From: Curtobacterium sp. Leaf183
GTDB taxonomy: Bacteria; Actinomycetota; Actinomycetes; Actinomycetales; Microbacteriaceae
DNA: 64,000 bases
NCBI RefSeq assembly: GCF_001424385.1
Contig: NZ_LMPO01000007.1
Coordinates: 83,449-147,448 of the forward strand
Direction: 5' to 3'
A program made the translations under genes and the position numbers. Positions 7,472 through 17,258 of this stretch are shown one piece after another (within the stretch, counting starts at the first letter, position 1; each line of letters opens with the position of its first letter). The notes beneath the pieces were generated by a model. It searched no databases. It was given only the letters and a program-made list of their open reading frames with translations, and was not told the origin of the DNA.

Positions 7472-8776
7472 TCAGGAGATGTTCGGCGGCGGCGCGCTGA
7501 CCGATGAGGTCTGCTGGACCACGGCGTTCGGCCGGGTTGCCGAGCCGAACGTCTCGATCAGCTCGAGTTCGTCGTTGACGACGTTCGCGAGCCGCTTGAC
7601 CCCGACGCGGATCTGCTCGGCGGTCGGGTAGCAGAACGACAGACGGATGTGCTGCGCGCCTCGGCCGTCGGCGTAGAACGCGGTACCCGGTGTGTACGCC
7701 ACGAGTTCCTTGACCGCGCGGGGGAGCATGCCCTTCGAGTCGAGCGACTCCGGCAGGGTCAGCCAGACGAAGAACCCACCGTTCGGTCGGGTCCAGGTCA
7801 GGTCCGGCAGGAACTCCCCCAGTGCCTGGAACATGGCGTCGCGGCGCTCGGCGTAGATGCCGCGGAAGGTGTCGATCTGGCCCTTCCAGTCGGCGGCGTC
7901 GAGGTAGGCGTTGACGACGTACTGCCCGAAGGAGTTGGGGGCGAGGACGGCGGACTCGTTCGCCAGGACGAGTTTCTCGCGGATGGCATGCGGAGCGAGG
8001 GCCCAGCCGACGCGGAACCCCGGCGCGAGGGTCTTCGAGAAGGAGCCGAGGTAGACCACGCCCTCGTCGTCGATCGAGCGGATCGCCTGCGGTGCGGGCT
8101 CGTCGAACCACAGGAGACCGTACGGGTTGTCCTCGAGCACCAGGATGTTGTTCGACCGGCAGATGTCGAGGACCTCGATGCGGCGCTCGCGGCTCATCGT
8201 GACGCCGGCCGGGTTGTGGAAGTTCGGGATCGTGTACAGGAACTTCATGCGCTTGCCAGCGGCCCGCAGACGGCCGATCGTCTCGCGTAGGGCCTCGGGG
8301 ACCAGACCGTGCTCATCGGTCGCCACGTGGACGGTCTCGGCCTGGTAGGACCGGAACACGCCGATGGCACCGACGTACGACGGCGACTCGGCCAGCACGA
8401 CGTCACCCGGGTCGATGAACAGCCGCGTCACGAGATCGAGCGCGTGCTGCGACCCCGTGGTGACGACGACATCCTCGGCGCTGGCACGGATGCCCTCGAG
8501 CGACATCACGTCGACGATGTGCTCACGGAGCTGCCGGAGGCCCTGGCCTCCGCCGTACTGCAGCGCCATCGCCGCGTCTTCGGTCATCACGCGGTCGATC
8601 GACCCCGTCACGAGTTCACGGGGCAGCGCGGAGACGAACGGCATGCCGCCGGCGAGTGAGACGACCTCGGGGCGGGAAGCGACGGCGAACAGGGCTCGGA
8701 CCTCGGAGGCGCTCAACCCGGCGGTGCGCTGGGCGTAGGAGTCGTACCAGGGGTCGAGGCTGTTGCCGTTCGTCAT
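7472..8776 (-). CDS. PLP-dependent class I/II aminotransferase
   Basis: 434 residues of the fold-type I aminotransferase family, closest in layout to LysN/2-aminoadipate aminotransferases and the enzymatic half of MocR proteins. Motifs include VVSLAGGMPF near residue 38, YGGGQGLRQLREHI, TTGSQHALDLV, the aspartate/tyrosine block EDNPYGLLWFDEP, and the PLP lysine in LGSFSKTLAPGFRVGW (about residue 246). A normal ATG start follows CGGAGA. The substrate cannot be told from sequence. It is on the same strand as the ddl-like gene and may be co-transcribed with it. Confidence 0.88.
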   Translation of the reverse strand: MTNGNSLDPWYDSYAQRTAGLSASEVRALFAVASRPEVVSLAGGMPFVSALPRELVTGSIDRVMTEDAAMALQYGGGQGLRQLREHIVDVMSLEGIRASAEDVVVTTGSQHALDLVTRLFIDPGDVVLAESPSYVGAIGVFRSYQAETVHVATDEHGLVPEALRETIGRLRAAGKRMKFLYTIPNFHNPAGVTMSRERRIEVLDICRSNNILVLEDNPYGLLWFDEPAPQAIRSIDDEGVVYLGSFSKTLAPGFRVGWALAPHAIREKLVLANESAVLAPNSFGQYVVNAYLDAADWKGQIDTFRGIYAERRDAMFQALGEFLPDLTWTRPNGGFFVWLTLPESLDSKGMLPRAVKELVAYTPGTAFYADGRGAQHIRLSFCYPTAEQIRVGVKRLANVVNDELELIETFGSATRPNAVVQQTSSVSAPPPNIS

Positions 8777-8885
8777 CGAGTTCTCCGTTCAGAGGCGTCC
8801 CGCCACAGTACGACATGGAGTCCGCGAACCCGGGGTGTGTGTCGCGGGCCGATCCTGAACGAGTGGACCTGTCGGACACAGGCGA

Positions 8886-8920
8886 ACGCCCCGCCCTCCG
8901 GTGCGTGGAGGACAGGGCGT
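8886..8920. terminator. Terminator-like hairpin after trxA
   Basis: Arms ACGCCCCGCCCTCC (8886-8899) and GGAGGACAGGGCGT (8907-8920) pair at 12 of 14 positions with a 7-nt loop, between trxA and the aminotransferase gene. No strong U-tract follows, as is common in high-GC actinobacteria. Confidence 0.6.
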
Positions 8921-8940
8921 CCGGGACGTGCTGGGGGTTC

Positions 8941-9267
8941 CTACGCCAGGAACTCGGCGAGGTCTGCTTCGAGCGCGGGCTTCGGCTTGGCGCCGATGAC
9001 GGTCTTGACGACCTCGCCGCCCTTGAAGACCTTCATCGCCGGGATCGACGTGATCTGGTAGTTCATCGCCGACTGCGGGTTGTCGTCGACGTTGAGCTTG
9101 ACGATCTCGATCTTGCCGGCGTGCTCTTCGGCGATCTGGTCGAGGATCGGCGAGACGGCGCGGCACGGGCCACACCACTCTGCCCAGAAGTCGACGAGGA
9201 TCGTCTTGTCGGACTTCAGGACCTCGTCCGAGAAGGTGGCGTCGGTGACTGCCTTGGCGTTGGACAT
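8941..9267 (-). CDS. trxA: Thioredoxin
   Basis: 108 residues with the classic active site WCGPC at 31-35 and the cis-proline block SIPAMKVFKGGE. Thioredoxin reduces protein disulfides and is itself reduced by TrxB, whose gene lies 59 bp upstream on the same strand. GAAGGAG precedes the ATG. A hairpin follows the gene. Confidence 0.97.
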   Translation of the reverse strand: MSNAKAVTDATFSDEVLKSDKTILVDFWAEWCGPCRAVSPILDQIAEEHAGKIEIVKLNVDDNPQSAMNYQITSIPAMKVFKGGEVVKTVIGAKPKPALEADLAEFLA

Positions 9268-9326
9268 GTGTGCTCCTTCGAGAAGTCGTGCGATGGGTGG
9301 AACGGCGCTGGGCGCCGGACCATTCC

Positions 9327-10313
9327 CTAGGCCGAGATGGTGACGGGCTCGACCGGGGCGTCGCCCTCGGCCTTGCTGGTCAGGTGGTCGTCGAGGTCCG
9401 CGAGGTACTTCTCGGCGTCGAGCGCCGCGACGGCACCGGAACCCGCGGCCGTGATGGCCTGACGGTAGGTGTGGTCGAGTACGTCGCCCGCCACGAAGAC
9501 CCCGGCGACGCCGACGGCGCGGGAGGTGCGGCCCTCGACGGCAATGGTGCCCTCGGGCGCGAGCTGCAGCTGCTGGTGAACGAGGTGCACACGCGGGTCG
9601 TTGCCGATCGCGATGAACAGGCCGTCGAGTGCGAGCTCCGAGGTCTCACCGGTGACGGTGTCCTTGAGCGTGACGCCCTCGACCGAGGACTCGCCGGAGA
9701 TGCCGACGACTTCCTTGTTCCAGGCGAACTCGATCTTCGGGTCGTTCGCCGCGCGGTCCTGCATGATCTTCGACGCGCGCAGCGTGTCCTTGCGGTGGAT
9801 GACCGTGACCTTGTCGGCGAACCGCGTGAGGAACGTGGCTTCTTCCATCGCGGAGTCGCCACCGCCGACGACCGCGATGTTCTTCTGGCGGAAGAAGAAG
9901 CCGTCGCAGGTCGCGCACCACGAGACGCCGTGGCCGGACAGGCGTTCCTCGTCGGGGAGGCCGAGCTGGCGGTAGGCCGAGCCGGTGGCGTAGATGACCG
10001 CGAGGGCCTCGTACGTCTCGCCGGAGCCGACCGTGACCTTCTTGACGTCGCCGGTGAGCTCGACCGACACGGCGTCGTCGTACAGGACCTCGGCGCCGAA
10101 GCGCTCGGCCTGTTCCTGCATCTTGATCATGAGGTCCGGGCCCTGGATCCCCTCGGGGAAACCCGGGAAGTTCTCGACCTCGGTGGTCTTGGTGAGCTCG
10201 CCGCCCGTCTCGACGCTCGACGCGACGATGAGTGGCTTGAGCTGGGCCCGCGCGGCGTAGATGCCGGCGGTGAACCCGGCCGGGCCGGAACCGATGATGA
10301 TGAGCTGGCGCAT
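9327..10313 (-). CDS. trxB: Thioredoxin-disulfide reductase
   Basis: 328 residues. TrxB moves electrons from NADPH through FAD to thioredoxin. The FAD-binding GSGPAGFTAGIYAARA is at 8-23, the redox-active CATC at 133-136, the NADPH-binding GGGDSAMEEA about 155-164, and the C-terminal FAD block GVFVAGDVLDHTYRQ about 274-288. Each motif is intact. The gene is first of the trxB-trxA pair and follows the MurJ gene, an arrangement also known from mycobacteria. Confidence 0.97.
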   Translation of the reverse strand: MRQLIIIGSGPAGFTAGIYAARAQLKPLIVASSVETGGELTKTTEVENFPGFPEGIQGPDLMIKMQEQAERFGAEVLYDDAVSVELTGDVKKVTVGSGETYEALAVIYATGSAYRQLGLPDEERLSGHGVSWCATCDGFFFRQKNIAVVGGGDSAMEEATFLTRFADKVTVIHRKDTLRASKIMQDRAANDPKIEFAWNKEVVGISGESSVEGVTLKDTVTGETSELALDGLFIAIGNDPRVHLVHQQLQLAPEGTIAVEGRTSRAVGVAGVFVAGDVLDHTYRQAITAAGSGAVAALDAEKYLADLDDHLTSKAEGDAPVEPVTISA

Positions 10314-10378
10314 GCCTTCAGTGCCCTTCCGTTGCTTCTGACCGGGTCAACGCATCCTACCGGCGACGCATTCCGACG

Positions 10379-10403
10379 CACCCGGGAGCGCGCACCCCGG
10401 GTG
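10379..10403. terminator. Hairpin between the MurJ gene and trxB
   Basis: CACCCGGG (10379-10386) and CCCGGGTG (10396-10403) form a perfect 8-bp stem with a 9-nt loop just after the leftward MurJ frame. It is likely a terminator. Confidence 0.5.
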
Positions 10404-10416
10404 TCTGGCGCCGGGG

Positions 10417-13400
10417 TCAGCGCCCGAGTCGGGACCGCACCAGCGTCACGGCGTTCGCGATCTCGCCGTTCTTGGCGACGACCAACGCCCCGAAGTACAC
10501 GACGACCATGACGGCGCCGGTCAGGACGAGCGTGATGAGTGCACTGGTCACGTCGGACATCGCGAAGCCGTCAGCCGAGAAGGCACCGAAGAAGTTGGCG
10601 ACGAGGACCCCGACCACGCCGGCGATGAGCGCGGCGATGACGAACTGCACGTGCGATCGGGTGACGTTCGGGCCGTCGATGCCCGCCAGGCGCTTCCGCA
10701 CGACGACGAGCGCGACGATGGTCTGGGCCGTGCCCGCCAGGGTGGTGCACACCGCGATGCCGACACCGATGTGCTGTGCCGGGAACGCCGCGACCGCGAG
10801 GGCACCGATGACGAACAGCCCGGACTGCACGATCTGCATGAGGAACGGCGTGCGGTGGTCGTGCAGCGCCCAGAACACGCGCTGGATGATGAAGAGCATG
10901 CTGAACAGCACCAGACCGGGCATGTAGGCGACGAGCACCCAGGCCATCGACTGGGTCAGCCAGAACGTGTTCTCCCAGACGCGGGCGAACGACGTCGACA
11001 TCACGACCAGGGCCACGGACGCGAAGACCGTGAACAGCCCGACGATCCGCAACGACAGCGACAGGTTGCGCCGGACCGCCGCCAGGTCGCCCCGCTCGGC
11101 GTCGTGGCTCATCCGCGTGAAGTACGCGGTGGCGATCGACACGGTGATGATCGAGTGCGGGAGCATGAAGAGCAGCCAGCTGGTCGCGAGGGTCGCGTTG
11201 CCGGCGCCCTGGGCGAGGGACGCGACGCGGGCCTGCACCACCCCGGCGAGCTGCGTCACGAGGATCATGCCGAACAGCCACCCGGCTGCGGTGCCGGTCG
11301 CCTTGAGGCCGACACCCCGCCAGCGGAAGTCCGGCGTGAACGACAGACCCGCTCGACGCCAGAACAGCGGCAGGAACGCCGCCTGTGCCAGGACGCCGAA
11401 CGACGCACTGCCGGCGAGCACGGCGATCTTCAGCGGCGTCCACGCTGCGGCTGCGGAGTTGACGTCGCGACCGCCGAACATGGCGATGAAGACGATGAGC
11501 CCGGCGATCGCGATCACGTTGTTGATCAGGGGCGCCCAGGTGAACGGCCCGAACACCTGCTTGGCGTTGAGCACCTCTCCCAGCAGCGAGTACATCGCGT
11601 AGAACAGGATCTGGGGCAGGCACCAGAAGGCGAACGCGATCGCCAGGTCGGTCTGCGCGGGCGTGAAGCCCTTGCCGCCGTCGCCGGCGCTCTGGCTGTA
11701 GATGCGCACGAGGACCGGCGCGAGCACCGTCGCGACGATGGCGATGAGCACGAAGACCGATCCGGCCAGCGTCACGATCTTGTTGACGTAAGCGGTCCCG
11801 CCGTCGCTGTTCTGCTTCATGGAGCGGACGATCTGCGGGATGAGCACCGCGGACAGCAGGCCGCCCGCGATGAGCGCGTAGATGTTGTTCGGCAGCTGGT
11901 TCGAGATCGCGAACGCGTCGGCGGCCCGGGACCCCGAGTTGCCGATCGCGTAGGCCAGCACGAAGGTCTTGGCGAACCCGAGCACGCGGGAGATCATCGT
12001 GCCCGCGGCGAGCATGGCACTGGCCCGCCCGAGGCTGCGCTGCGCGGGCTCCGCGGGGACGGTCGGGTCGGGCTGGGTGGTGCTGATGGTGGGCTCCTGG
12101 GGGGCGCTCACGTCGTGCGCGCGGTCGGACGGGAGGACCGGCCCGGCTTCGGCACGGGCGATCGCGTCGTCGAGACGGTCGGCCCCCTCGGCGGCGGCGA
12201 GCGGGGTGCTGGAACCGGCGGTCGCCATCGCGGTGGCCGACCCGGCAGGGTGGTCCTCTCCCTCGGCGCGGTCGTCGTCCGACGGCTCCTGGTACAGGCG
12301 GTTGGGGTCCTCGTCGACCTCGGCCGGCTCGCCGTTCCGGCGACGACGCAGGCGCCGACGGACGTTGCGGTAGATCCCGAGCCCGAAGATCAACACCACG
12401 GCGATCGCCGCCGCCGCCGTGATGAACGTCTCCCACTGCGCCTGCACGTTGATCTCGACCGTGGCCGGGTCGGCGATGCGGACGCCCGTCGCGCTGGTGA
12501 GCGACATCGTGAGCTCGACCTTGCCGTTCGCGACGGACTGCACCGGGAAGGTGACCCGGCTGGACGAGTCGGGCTGGACCGTCACCTCGACCGCGTTCTT
12601 CTCGATGCGCAGGAACGAGTTCGACGGCTGGACCGTCAGGAAGACCGTGACCGGGTACGCCGAGCGGTTGCGCACCGAGATCGGCAGCGAGGACCGGTCA
12701 CCGAGCAGGGTGATGCTGCTGCCGTCGAGGATCCCCACGCTCGAGACGTCCTTCGCGACCCTCGTCACCCGGGTGTCGACGGCCTGCACGAACCCGTCGT
12801 CGTCGCTGCGCCAGGAGTTCGAGGCCGCGGCCAGGTCGGCGACACGTGCCGGGGCGGTGAGGTCGGTCGGGGTCGTGATGGCCGAGGCGAAGTCGGTGAG
12901 GTCCTTCGAGGCCTCGACCAGACGACGCAGCTGGTCGAGCCGGCTGTCGCTGTCCGACGAGCTGCTGAGCGAGACGGACCCTGGCGTCACGGCGGCCGTC
13001 GTGGAGAGGTCGGCCGGGGACACCCACGGGGTGTTCTCGAGTGCGTCGAGGGCTTGCTGCAGGCGGGTCGAGTCGGTCGGCCAGGCGCGGCCGAGAGTGA
13101 GCAGCACCGGACCGGTGGTGCCGCCCTGGCGTGACGCGGTGGCGAGCGTCGCGGTCAGTTCGCTCATCGCGCTCGACCAGGCACGCTGGGTCGTCGCGGT
13201 CGCGGCGTCGTGGAGCAGGTCGGACATGCCCTGGTCCGACACGAGCACCCGGTGGTCGTCGATCTTCTCCGAGGCGGTGATCGTCGTGTCCGCACCGGCG
13301 GAGGTGTTCCCGCTGGCGACGATCGTCGCCGTGGTGCCGGTATCGGTCAGCGCACTGAGGTCGTCCGTCGCCACGGTGCCCTCGGCGGGCCACGCGATCG

Positions 13401-14505
13401 ACGACATCGTGTACGGGAAGTCGAGGAGCTGTGCCGTCGTGGGGATGGTGGTCGGCTGGTCGTCCGGCGCGGTGCCGGTCGTGCCGTTCGGGTCGGCGGT
13501 CGCGGTGGCGCTGGCACTCGCGGACGGGTCCGCGGTCGCGGTCGCACTGCCGGTCGGGGTGGGGGCCGGGGTGGACGCACCGGGGAAGTCGTCGGGCTTC
13601 ACGAGCTGGTCGAGGGAGATCGGACCGAGGATGCCCGACGCCCCCGCCTGGCGCAGCCCCGTGACGTCGGCGTCGGCGTACGGCAGCGCGAAGGTCTCGT
13701 TACGCATGCCCTCGAGCCGCTGCAGCCAGGCCGTCGCGGACGAGGGGGCGTTCTCGCCGAGGATGCGGATCGACGCGATGATCCGGGGGTCGATGCCGAG
13801 CGCGACGTTGTGGTCCTGGGCGGCGTCGAGCTGCGCCGTCAGGGTGCCGTCGAGCGCCGTCGCCGCGGCCAGGTCCTTCGCGCTGACGAGCCCGCCGGAA
13901 CCGGCCGGCATCGTGATCGGCATCGCCACCGAGACCCCGACTGGCGTCTGCTCGTAGTTCGGGTACCAGGTGACCGCCGAGCGTGCCACGGCCGTCGTCG
14001 ACCCGGCGCGGTAGTCGGCCGCGATGCGCCGCGCACCGAACGAGGAGTACCCGGACAGCCCGAGGTTGCCGGGGACGACCCGGACGTCGTCGAGGGTGAC
14101 CGATCGATGCGCCGGCACGGCCGGGACGTCCACCGAGCCCATCGGCGCGCCGAAGTAACCCGTTGTGCTGGTGTCGGCGAGCCAGTCGCTGATGACGTCC
14201 CGCGTCCCCGCGTACTGCCGGAAGATGTCGAGCTCGGCGGTGCCCGCCGGCAGCTCGGTGTCGGTGTCGTTCGTGACCGTCACCGAGAGCGTGAGGTCCT
14301 GGTCCGGCTGCAGCACACCTCGGTCTGCCGGCACGATCTCGATGGAGGCCTTGCCCGCCTGCGCCGCGACCGGTCGTGCGACGTGCGTGGACGTCGTCGG
14401 GGCGGTCGTCGCCTGCGCTGCCGTGACCGACGCGGGCGTGACGACGAGGCCGAGGGCGACCAGGGCGGACGCGGCGGCGGCGAGCGTGGATCGGAGGATG
14501 CGCAT
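10417..14505 (-). CDS. murJ: DUF6049-like secreted protein fused to lipid II flippase MurJ
   Basis: One uninterrupted 1362-codon frame. Residues 1-33 form a signal peptide (MRILRSTLAAAASALVALGL). Residues about 50-690 are an extracellular DUF6049-like region of beta-rich and serine/threonine-rich sequence. A single membrane helix lies near 693-715 (ITAAAAIAVVLIFGLGIY), followed by a basic stop (RNVRRRLRRRR) and a charged, low-complexity cytoplasmic linker of about 110 residues. From about residue 826 to the end is a complete MurJ domain (MLAAGTMISRVLGFAKT onward, about 14 helices). MurJ flips lipid II across the membrane. In mycobacteria the two parts are adjacent separate genes (Rv3909, Rv3910). 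An internal start (for example ATG at 12015, without a good Shine-Dalgarno) could also make free MurJ. The start 14505 was chosen for the signal peptide. Confidence 0.85.
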   Translation of the reverse strand: MRILRSTLAAAASALVALGLVVTPASVTAAQATTAPTTSTHVARPVAAQAGKASIEIVPADRGVLQPDQDLTLSVTVTNDTDTELPAGTAELDIFRQYAGTRDVISDWLADTSTTGYFGAPMGSVDVPAVPAHRSVTLDDVRVVPGNLGLSGYSSFGARRIAADYRAGSTTAVARSAVTWYPNYEQTPVGVSVAMPITMPAGSGGLVSAKDLAAATALDGTLTAQLDAAQDHNVALGIDPRIIASIRILGENAPSSATAWLQRLEGMRNETFALPYADADVTGLRQAGASGILGPISLDQLVKPDDFPGASTPAPTPTGSATATADPSASASATATADPNGTTGTAPDDQPTTIPTTAQLLDFPYTMSSIAWPAEGTVATDDLSALTDTGTTATIVASGNTSAGADTTITASEKIDDHRVLVSDQGMSDLLHDAATATTQRAWSSAMSELTATLATASRQGGTTGPVLLTLGRAWPTDSTRLQQALDALENTPWVSPADLSTTAAVTPGSVSLSSSSDSDSRLDQLRRLVEASKDLTDFASAITTPTDLTAPARVADLAAASNSWRSDDDGFVQAVDTRVTRVAKDVSSVGILDGSSITLLGDRSSLPISVRNRSAYPVTVFLTVQPSNSFLRIEKNAVEVTVQPDSSSRVTFPVQSVANGKVELTMSLTSATGVRIADPATVEINVQAQWETFITAAAAIAVVLIFGLGIYRNVRRRLRRRRNGEPAEVDEDPNRLYQEPSDDDRAEGEDHPAGSATAMATAGSSTPLAAAEGADRLDDAIARAEAGPVLPSDRAHDVSAPQEPTISTTQPDPTVPAEPAQRSLGRASAMLAAGTMISRVLGFAKTFVLAYAIGNSGSRAADAFAISNQLPNNIYALIAGGLLSAVLIPQIVRSMKQNSDGGTAYVNKIVTLAGSVFVLIAIVATVLAPVLVRIYSQSAGDGGKGFTPAQTDLAIAFAFWCLPQILFYAMYSLLGEVLNAKQVFGPFTWAPLINNVIAIAGLIVFIAMFGGRDVNSAAAAWTPLKIAVLAGSASFGVLAQAAFLPLFWRRAGLSFTPDFRWRGVGLKATGTAAGWLFGMILVTQLAGVVQARVASLAQGAGNATLATSWLLFMLPHSIITVSIATAYFTRMSHDAERGDLAAVRRNLSLSLRIVGLFTVFASVALVVMSTSFARVWENTFWLTQSMAWVLVAYMPGLVLFSMLFIIQRVFWALHDHRTPFLMQIVQSGLFVIGALAVAAFPAQHIGVGIAVCTTLAGTAQTIVALVVVRKRLAGIDGPNVTRSHVQFVIAALIAGVVGVLVANFFGAFSADGFAMSDVTSALITLVLTGAVMVVVYFGALVVAKNGEIANAVTLVRSRLGR

Positions 14506-14629
14506 ACGAGGGCGGCCCGGGATCGGTTCGGACCTCGGACGAGTGTATGAGGCCGGACCATGAGAGCCCGGCGTGCACGCGGAGGTGGTGGACAACCGGC
14601 GGCGTCGATCTGGGATGATCGACGACGTC

Positions 14630-16066
14630 ATGCAGTCCGTTGCCCAGGCCGTCGAACGACTCGACGCACTCGCCGCCACCGCGCCCGTCGCGGCGCTCGC
14701 CCGCGCGTTCGCCGAGGCCGGGCACGAGCTCGCGCTCGTCGGGGGTCCCGTGCGCGACGCGTTCCTCGGACGCCCGGTGACCGACCTCGACTTCACGACG
14801 GACGCCCGTCCCGACGCCGTCCTGGCGATCGTCGAGCCGATCGCGAGCGCCACCTGGGACGTCGGTCGGCAGTTCGGCACCATCGCCGCCCGGGTGCAGG
14901 GCGAACAGGTGGAGATCACGACGTACCGCAGCGACGTCTACGACGGTGCGACCCGCAAGCCCGAGGTGGCGTTCGGCGACACCATCGAGGACGACCTGCT
15001 GCGTCGCGACTTCACCGTCAACGCGATGGCCCTCCGGCTGCCCGACCGCGAGCTCGTGGACGTGCACGGTGGCGTCGAGGACCTGCTCGCGGGTCGACTC
15101 CGCACGCCGCAGACCGCGACCGTGTCCTTCCGCGACGACCCGCTGCGGATGATGCGTGCGGCGCGCTTCACAGCCCAGCTCGGGTTCACCGTGTCCGACG
15201 AGGTGCGCCTCGCGATGCAGGAGCTCGTCGACTCGATCGACATCGTCTCCGCCGAACGCGTGCGCGACGAGCTCGTCAAGCTGCTCAACACGGACGATCC
15301 CGTCCCCGGACTCCGGCTGCTCGTCGACACCGGCCTGGCCGAGCGGTTCCTGCCGGAGCTTCCCGCGATGTGCCTGGAGATCGACGAGCACCACCACCAC
15401 AAGGACGTGTACGAGCACTCGCTCACCGTCCTGACCCAGGCGATCGGGTACGAGCACGAACGGCACGCCGGCGACGCCCCCGACACCGTGCTGCGGCTCG
15501 CTGCGCTCCTGCACGACATCGGCAAGCCGGCGACCCGCAAGCTCGAGCCCGGTGGCGCCGTGAGCTTCCACCACCACGACCTGGTCGGGTCGAAGCTCGC
15601 GAAGAAGCGGCTGCGGGCCCTGCGCTTCGACAACGACACGATCGCGGCCGTCGCCCGGCTGATCGAGCTGCACCTGCGCTTCTTCGGGTACACCGACGGC
15701 GCCTGGACCGACTCCGCCGTGCGCCGGTACGTCCGCGACGCCGGACCCCAACTCGAGCGGCTGCACGAACTGACCCGGTCGGACGTGACGACGCGCAACC
15801 GGCGCAAGGCCGACCGGCTGGCGTTCGCCTACGACGACCTCGAGGAACGCATCCGCGTGCTGGCGGACCAGGAGGAACTCGACTCCCTGCGCCCCGACCT
15901 GACCGGCGACGACATCATGCGGGTCCTCGACATCCCGCCGGGGCGTGCCGTGGGCGAGGCCTACCGGTTCCTGCTCGAGGCGCGGATGGACGAGGGCCCC
16001 CTCGGGCCCGACCGGGCAGAGCAGCGCCTGCGCGAGTGGTGGGCCGCGCGCGACGAGAGCGCCTGA
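14630..16066 (+). CDS. CCA-adding tRNA nucleotidyltransferase
   Basis: 478 residues from ATG 14630. The enzyme adds or repairs the 3' CCA end of tRNAs. The nucleotidyltransferase head has LVGGPVRDAFLGR (about 36-48) and the metal-binding DLDFTTDARP (about 52-61). The tRNA-binding RRDFTVNAMAL and the ATP-selecting DDPLRMMRAARF follow, then an HD domain (LAALLHDIGKP) typical of the actinobacterial PcnA type. An in-frame ATG at 14615 and GTG further upstream are alternative starts; none has a strong Shine-Dalgarno. It diverges from the MurJ gene, as the mycobacterial pcnA does. Confidence 0.93.
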   Translation: MQSVAQAVERLDALAATAPVAALARAFAEAGHELALVGGPVRDAFLGRPVTDLDFTTDARPDAVLAIVEPIASATWDVGRQFGTIAARVQGEQVEITTYRSDVYDGATRKPEVAFGDTIEDDLLRRDFTVNAMALRLPDRELVDVHGGVEDLLAGRLRTPQTATVSFRDDPLRMMRAARFTAQLGFTVSDEVRLAMQELVDSIDIVSAERVRDELVKLLNTDDPVPGLRLLVDTGLAERFLPELPAMCLEIDEHHHHKDVYEHSLTVLTQAIGYEHERHAGDAPDTVLRLAALLHDIGKPATRKLEPGGAVSFHHHDLVGSKLAKKRLRALRFDNDTIAAVARLIELHLRFFGYTDGAWTDSAVRRYVRDAGPQLERLHELTRSDVTTRNRRKADRLAFAYDDLEERIRVLADQEELDSLRPDLTGDDIMRVLDIPPGRAVGEAYRFLLEARMDEGPLGPDRAEQRLREWWAARDESA

Positions 16067-16245
16067 CCGCAGGGCCGACCGCCTGACCGCCGCACACCGA
16101 TCTGCCGGACCGGTAGCGGCCCTCCAGGCTGTCCGCTAGGCTTGCGGGGTTGTGCCGACCGCACCTGCGTGTCGGCGCACATGCATCAACCCTCCTGTTC
16201 CGGGAACCGCCCGGAGCCGCCAAGACCAAAGGAGGTGGGTTCCGC

Positions 16246-16638
16246 ATGCACAAGTACGAACTGATGGCGATCCTCGACCCCGAGCTCGACGAGCGCACCG
16301 TCGCTCCCAGCCTGGACAAGTTCCTCGCCGTGATCCGCAACGACGGTGGCACCGTCGACAACGTGGACGTCTGGGGCCGTCGTCGTCTCGCTTACGAGAT
16401 CGCCAAGAAGAACGAAGGCCTCTACGCCGTCGTGAACTTCACGTCCTCCGCCGACGCCGCCAAGGAGCTCGACCGTCAGCTCGGTCTCTCCGAGGCCGTG
16501 CTCCGCACGAAGGTCCTGCGCGCTGAAGAGGGCATGGCGCAGGTCGCCGCCCAGAAGCAGCGCGACGAGGCCCGTGCCGCTCGCAAGGCAGCCAACGCTG
16601 CCGCTGCCCCGGCCGCCGCGACCGCGAGCGCCGAGTAA
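16246..16638 (+). CDS. rpsF: 30S ribosomal protein S6
   Basis: 130 residues beginning [19 protein letters not shown], the S6 signature, with [16 protein letters not shown] in the middle. S6 pairs with S18 on the small subunit. An alanine-rich C-terminal tail (from about residue 108) extends beyond the fold. A near-perfect Shine-Dalgarno AAAGGAGGTGGG (16228-16239) fixes the start. It is first of the rpsF-ssb-rpsR-rplI operon. Confidence 0.96.
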   Translation: MHKYELMAILDPELDERTVAPSLDKFLAVIRNDGGTVDNVDVWGRRRLAYEIAKKNEGLYAVVNFTSSADAAKELDRQLGLSEAVLRTKVLRAEEGMAQVAAQKQRDEARAARKAANAAAAPAAATASAE

Positions 16639-16641
16639 CCG

Positions 16642-17214
16642 ATGGCCGGCGAAACCGTCATCACGGTGGTGGGCAACCTCACTGCTGACCCCGAGCTGCG
16701 CTACACGCAGAACGGGCTCGCTGTGGCGAACTTCACCATCGCGTCCACCCCTCGCACGTTCGACCGTCAGGCGAACGAGTGGAAGGACGGCGACGCGCTG
16801 TTCCTCCGTGCGAGCGTGTGGCGCGAGTTCGCCGAGCACGTCGCGGGGTCGCTGACGAAGGGCTCGCGCGTCATCGCGCAGGGCCGTCTGCGTCAGCGCT
16901 CGTACCAGGACCGTGAGGGCCAGCAGCGTACGAGCATCGAACTCGAGGTCGACGAGATCGGCCCGTCGCTCCGGTACGCGACCGCCCAGATCACCCGTGC
17001 AGCGGGTGGCAGTGGCGGCGGTCGTGGCCAGGTCGGCGGCGGTTCGGGCGGCGGCAACTTCGGTGGCAACGGCGGTGGCGGCAACGCTTCCGGCGGCGGC
17101 CGCTCGGACGAGCCGTGGTCCCCGCAGGGTGGCCAGCAGCAGGGTGGTGGAGCACAGTCGAACGACGTGTGGTCGACCCCCGGTGGCACCTACGACGACG
17201 AGACCCCGTTCTGA
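16642..17214 (+). CDS. ssb: Single-stranded DNA-binding protein
   Basis: 190 residues, 3 bp after rpsF. The OB fold occupies residues 1-115 ([20 protein letters not shown], and [18 protein letters not shown]). A glycine-rich disordered linker (about 117-155, runs of GGGSGGG) leads to the acidic tip YDDETPF, the docking peptide for replication and repair partners. All features of a housekeeping SSB are intact. Confidence 0.96.
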   Translation: MAGETVITVVGNLTADPELRYTQNGLAVANFTIASTPRTFDRQANEWKDGDALFLRASVWREFAEHVAGSLTKGSRVIAQGRLRQRSYQDREGQQRTSIELEVDEIGPSLRYATAQITRAAGGSGGGRGQVGGGSGGGNFGGNGGGGNASGGGRSDEPWSPQGGQQQGGGAQSNDVWSTPGGTYDDETPF

Positions 17215-17258
17215 TCCGTCCGCGGACACAACACTTCTTCTTCTCCTAAGGAAAAATC

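Noticed and set aside
10651-13134. An 827-codon open frame opposite the DUF6049-MurJ gene
   Set aside because: It is Arg/Gly/Asp/Val-biased with no domain, fully antisense to a well-supported gene; a byproduct of high GC on the opposite strand.
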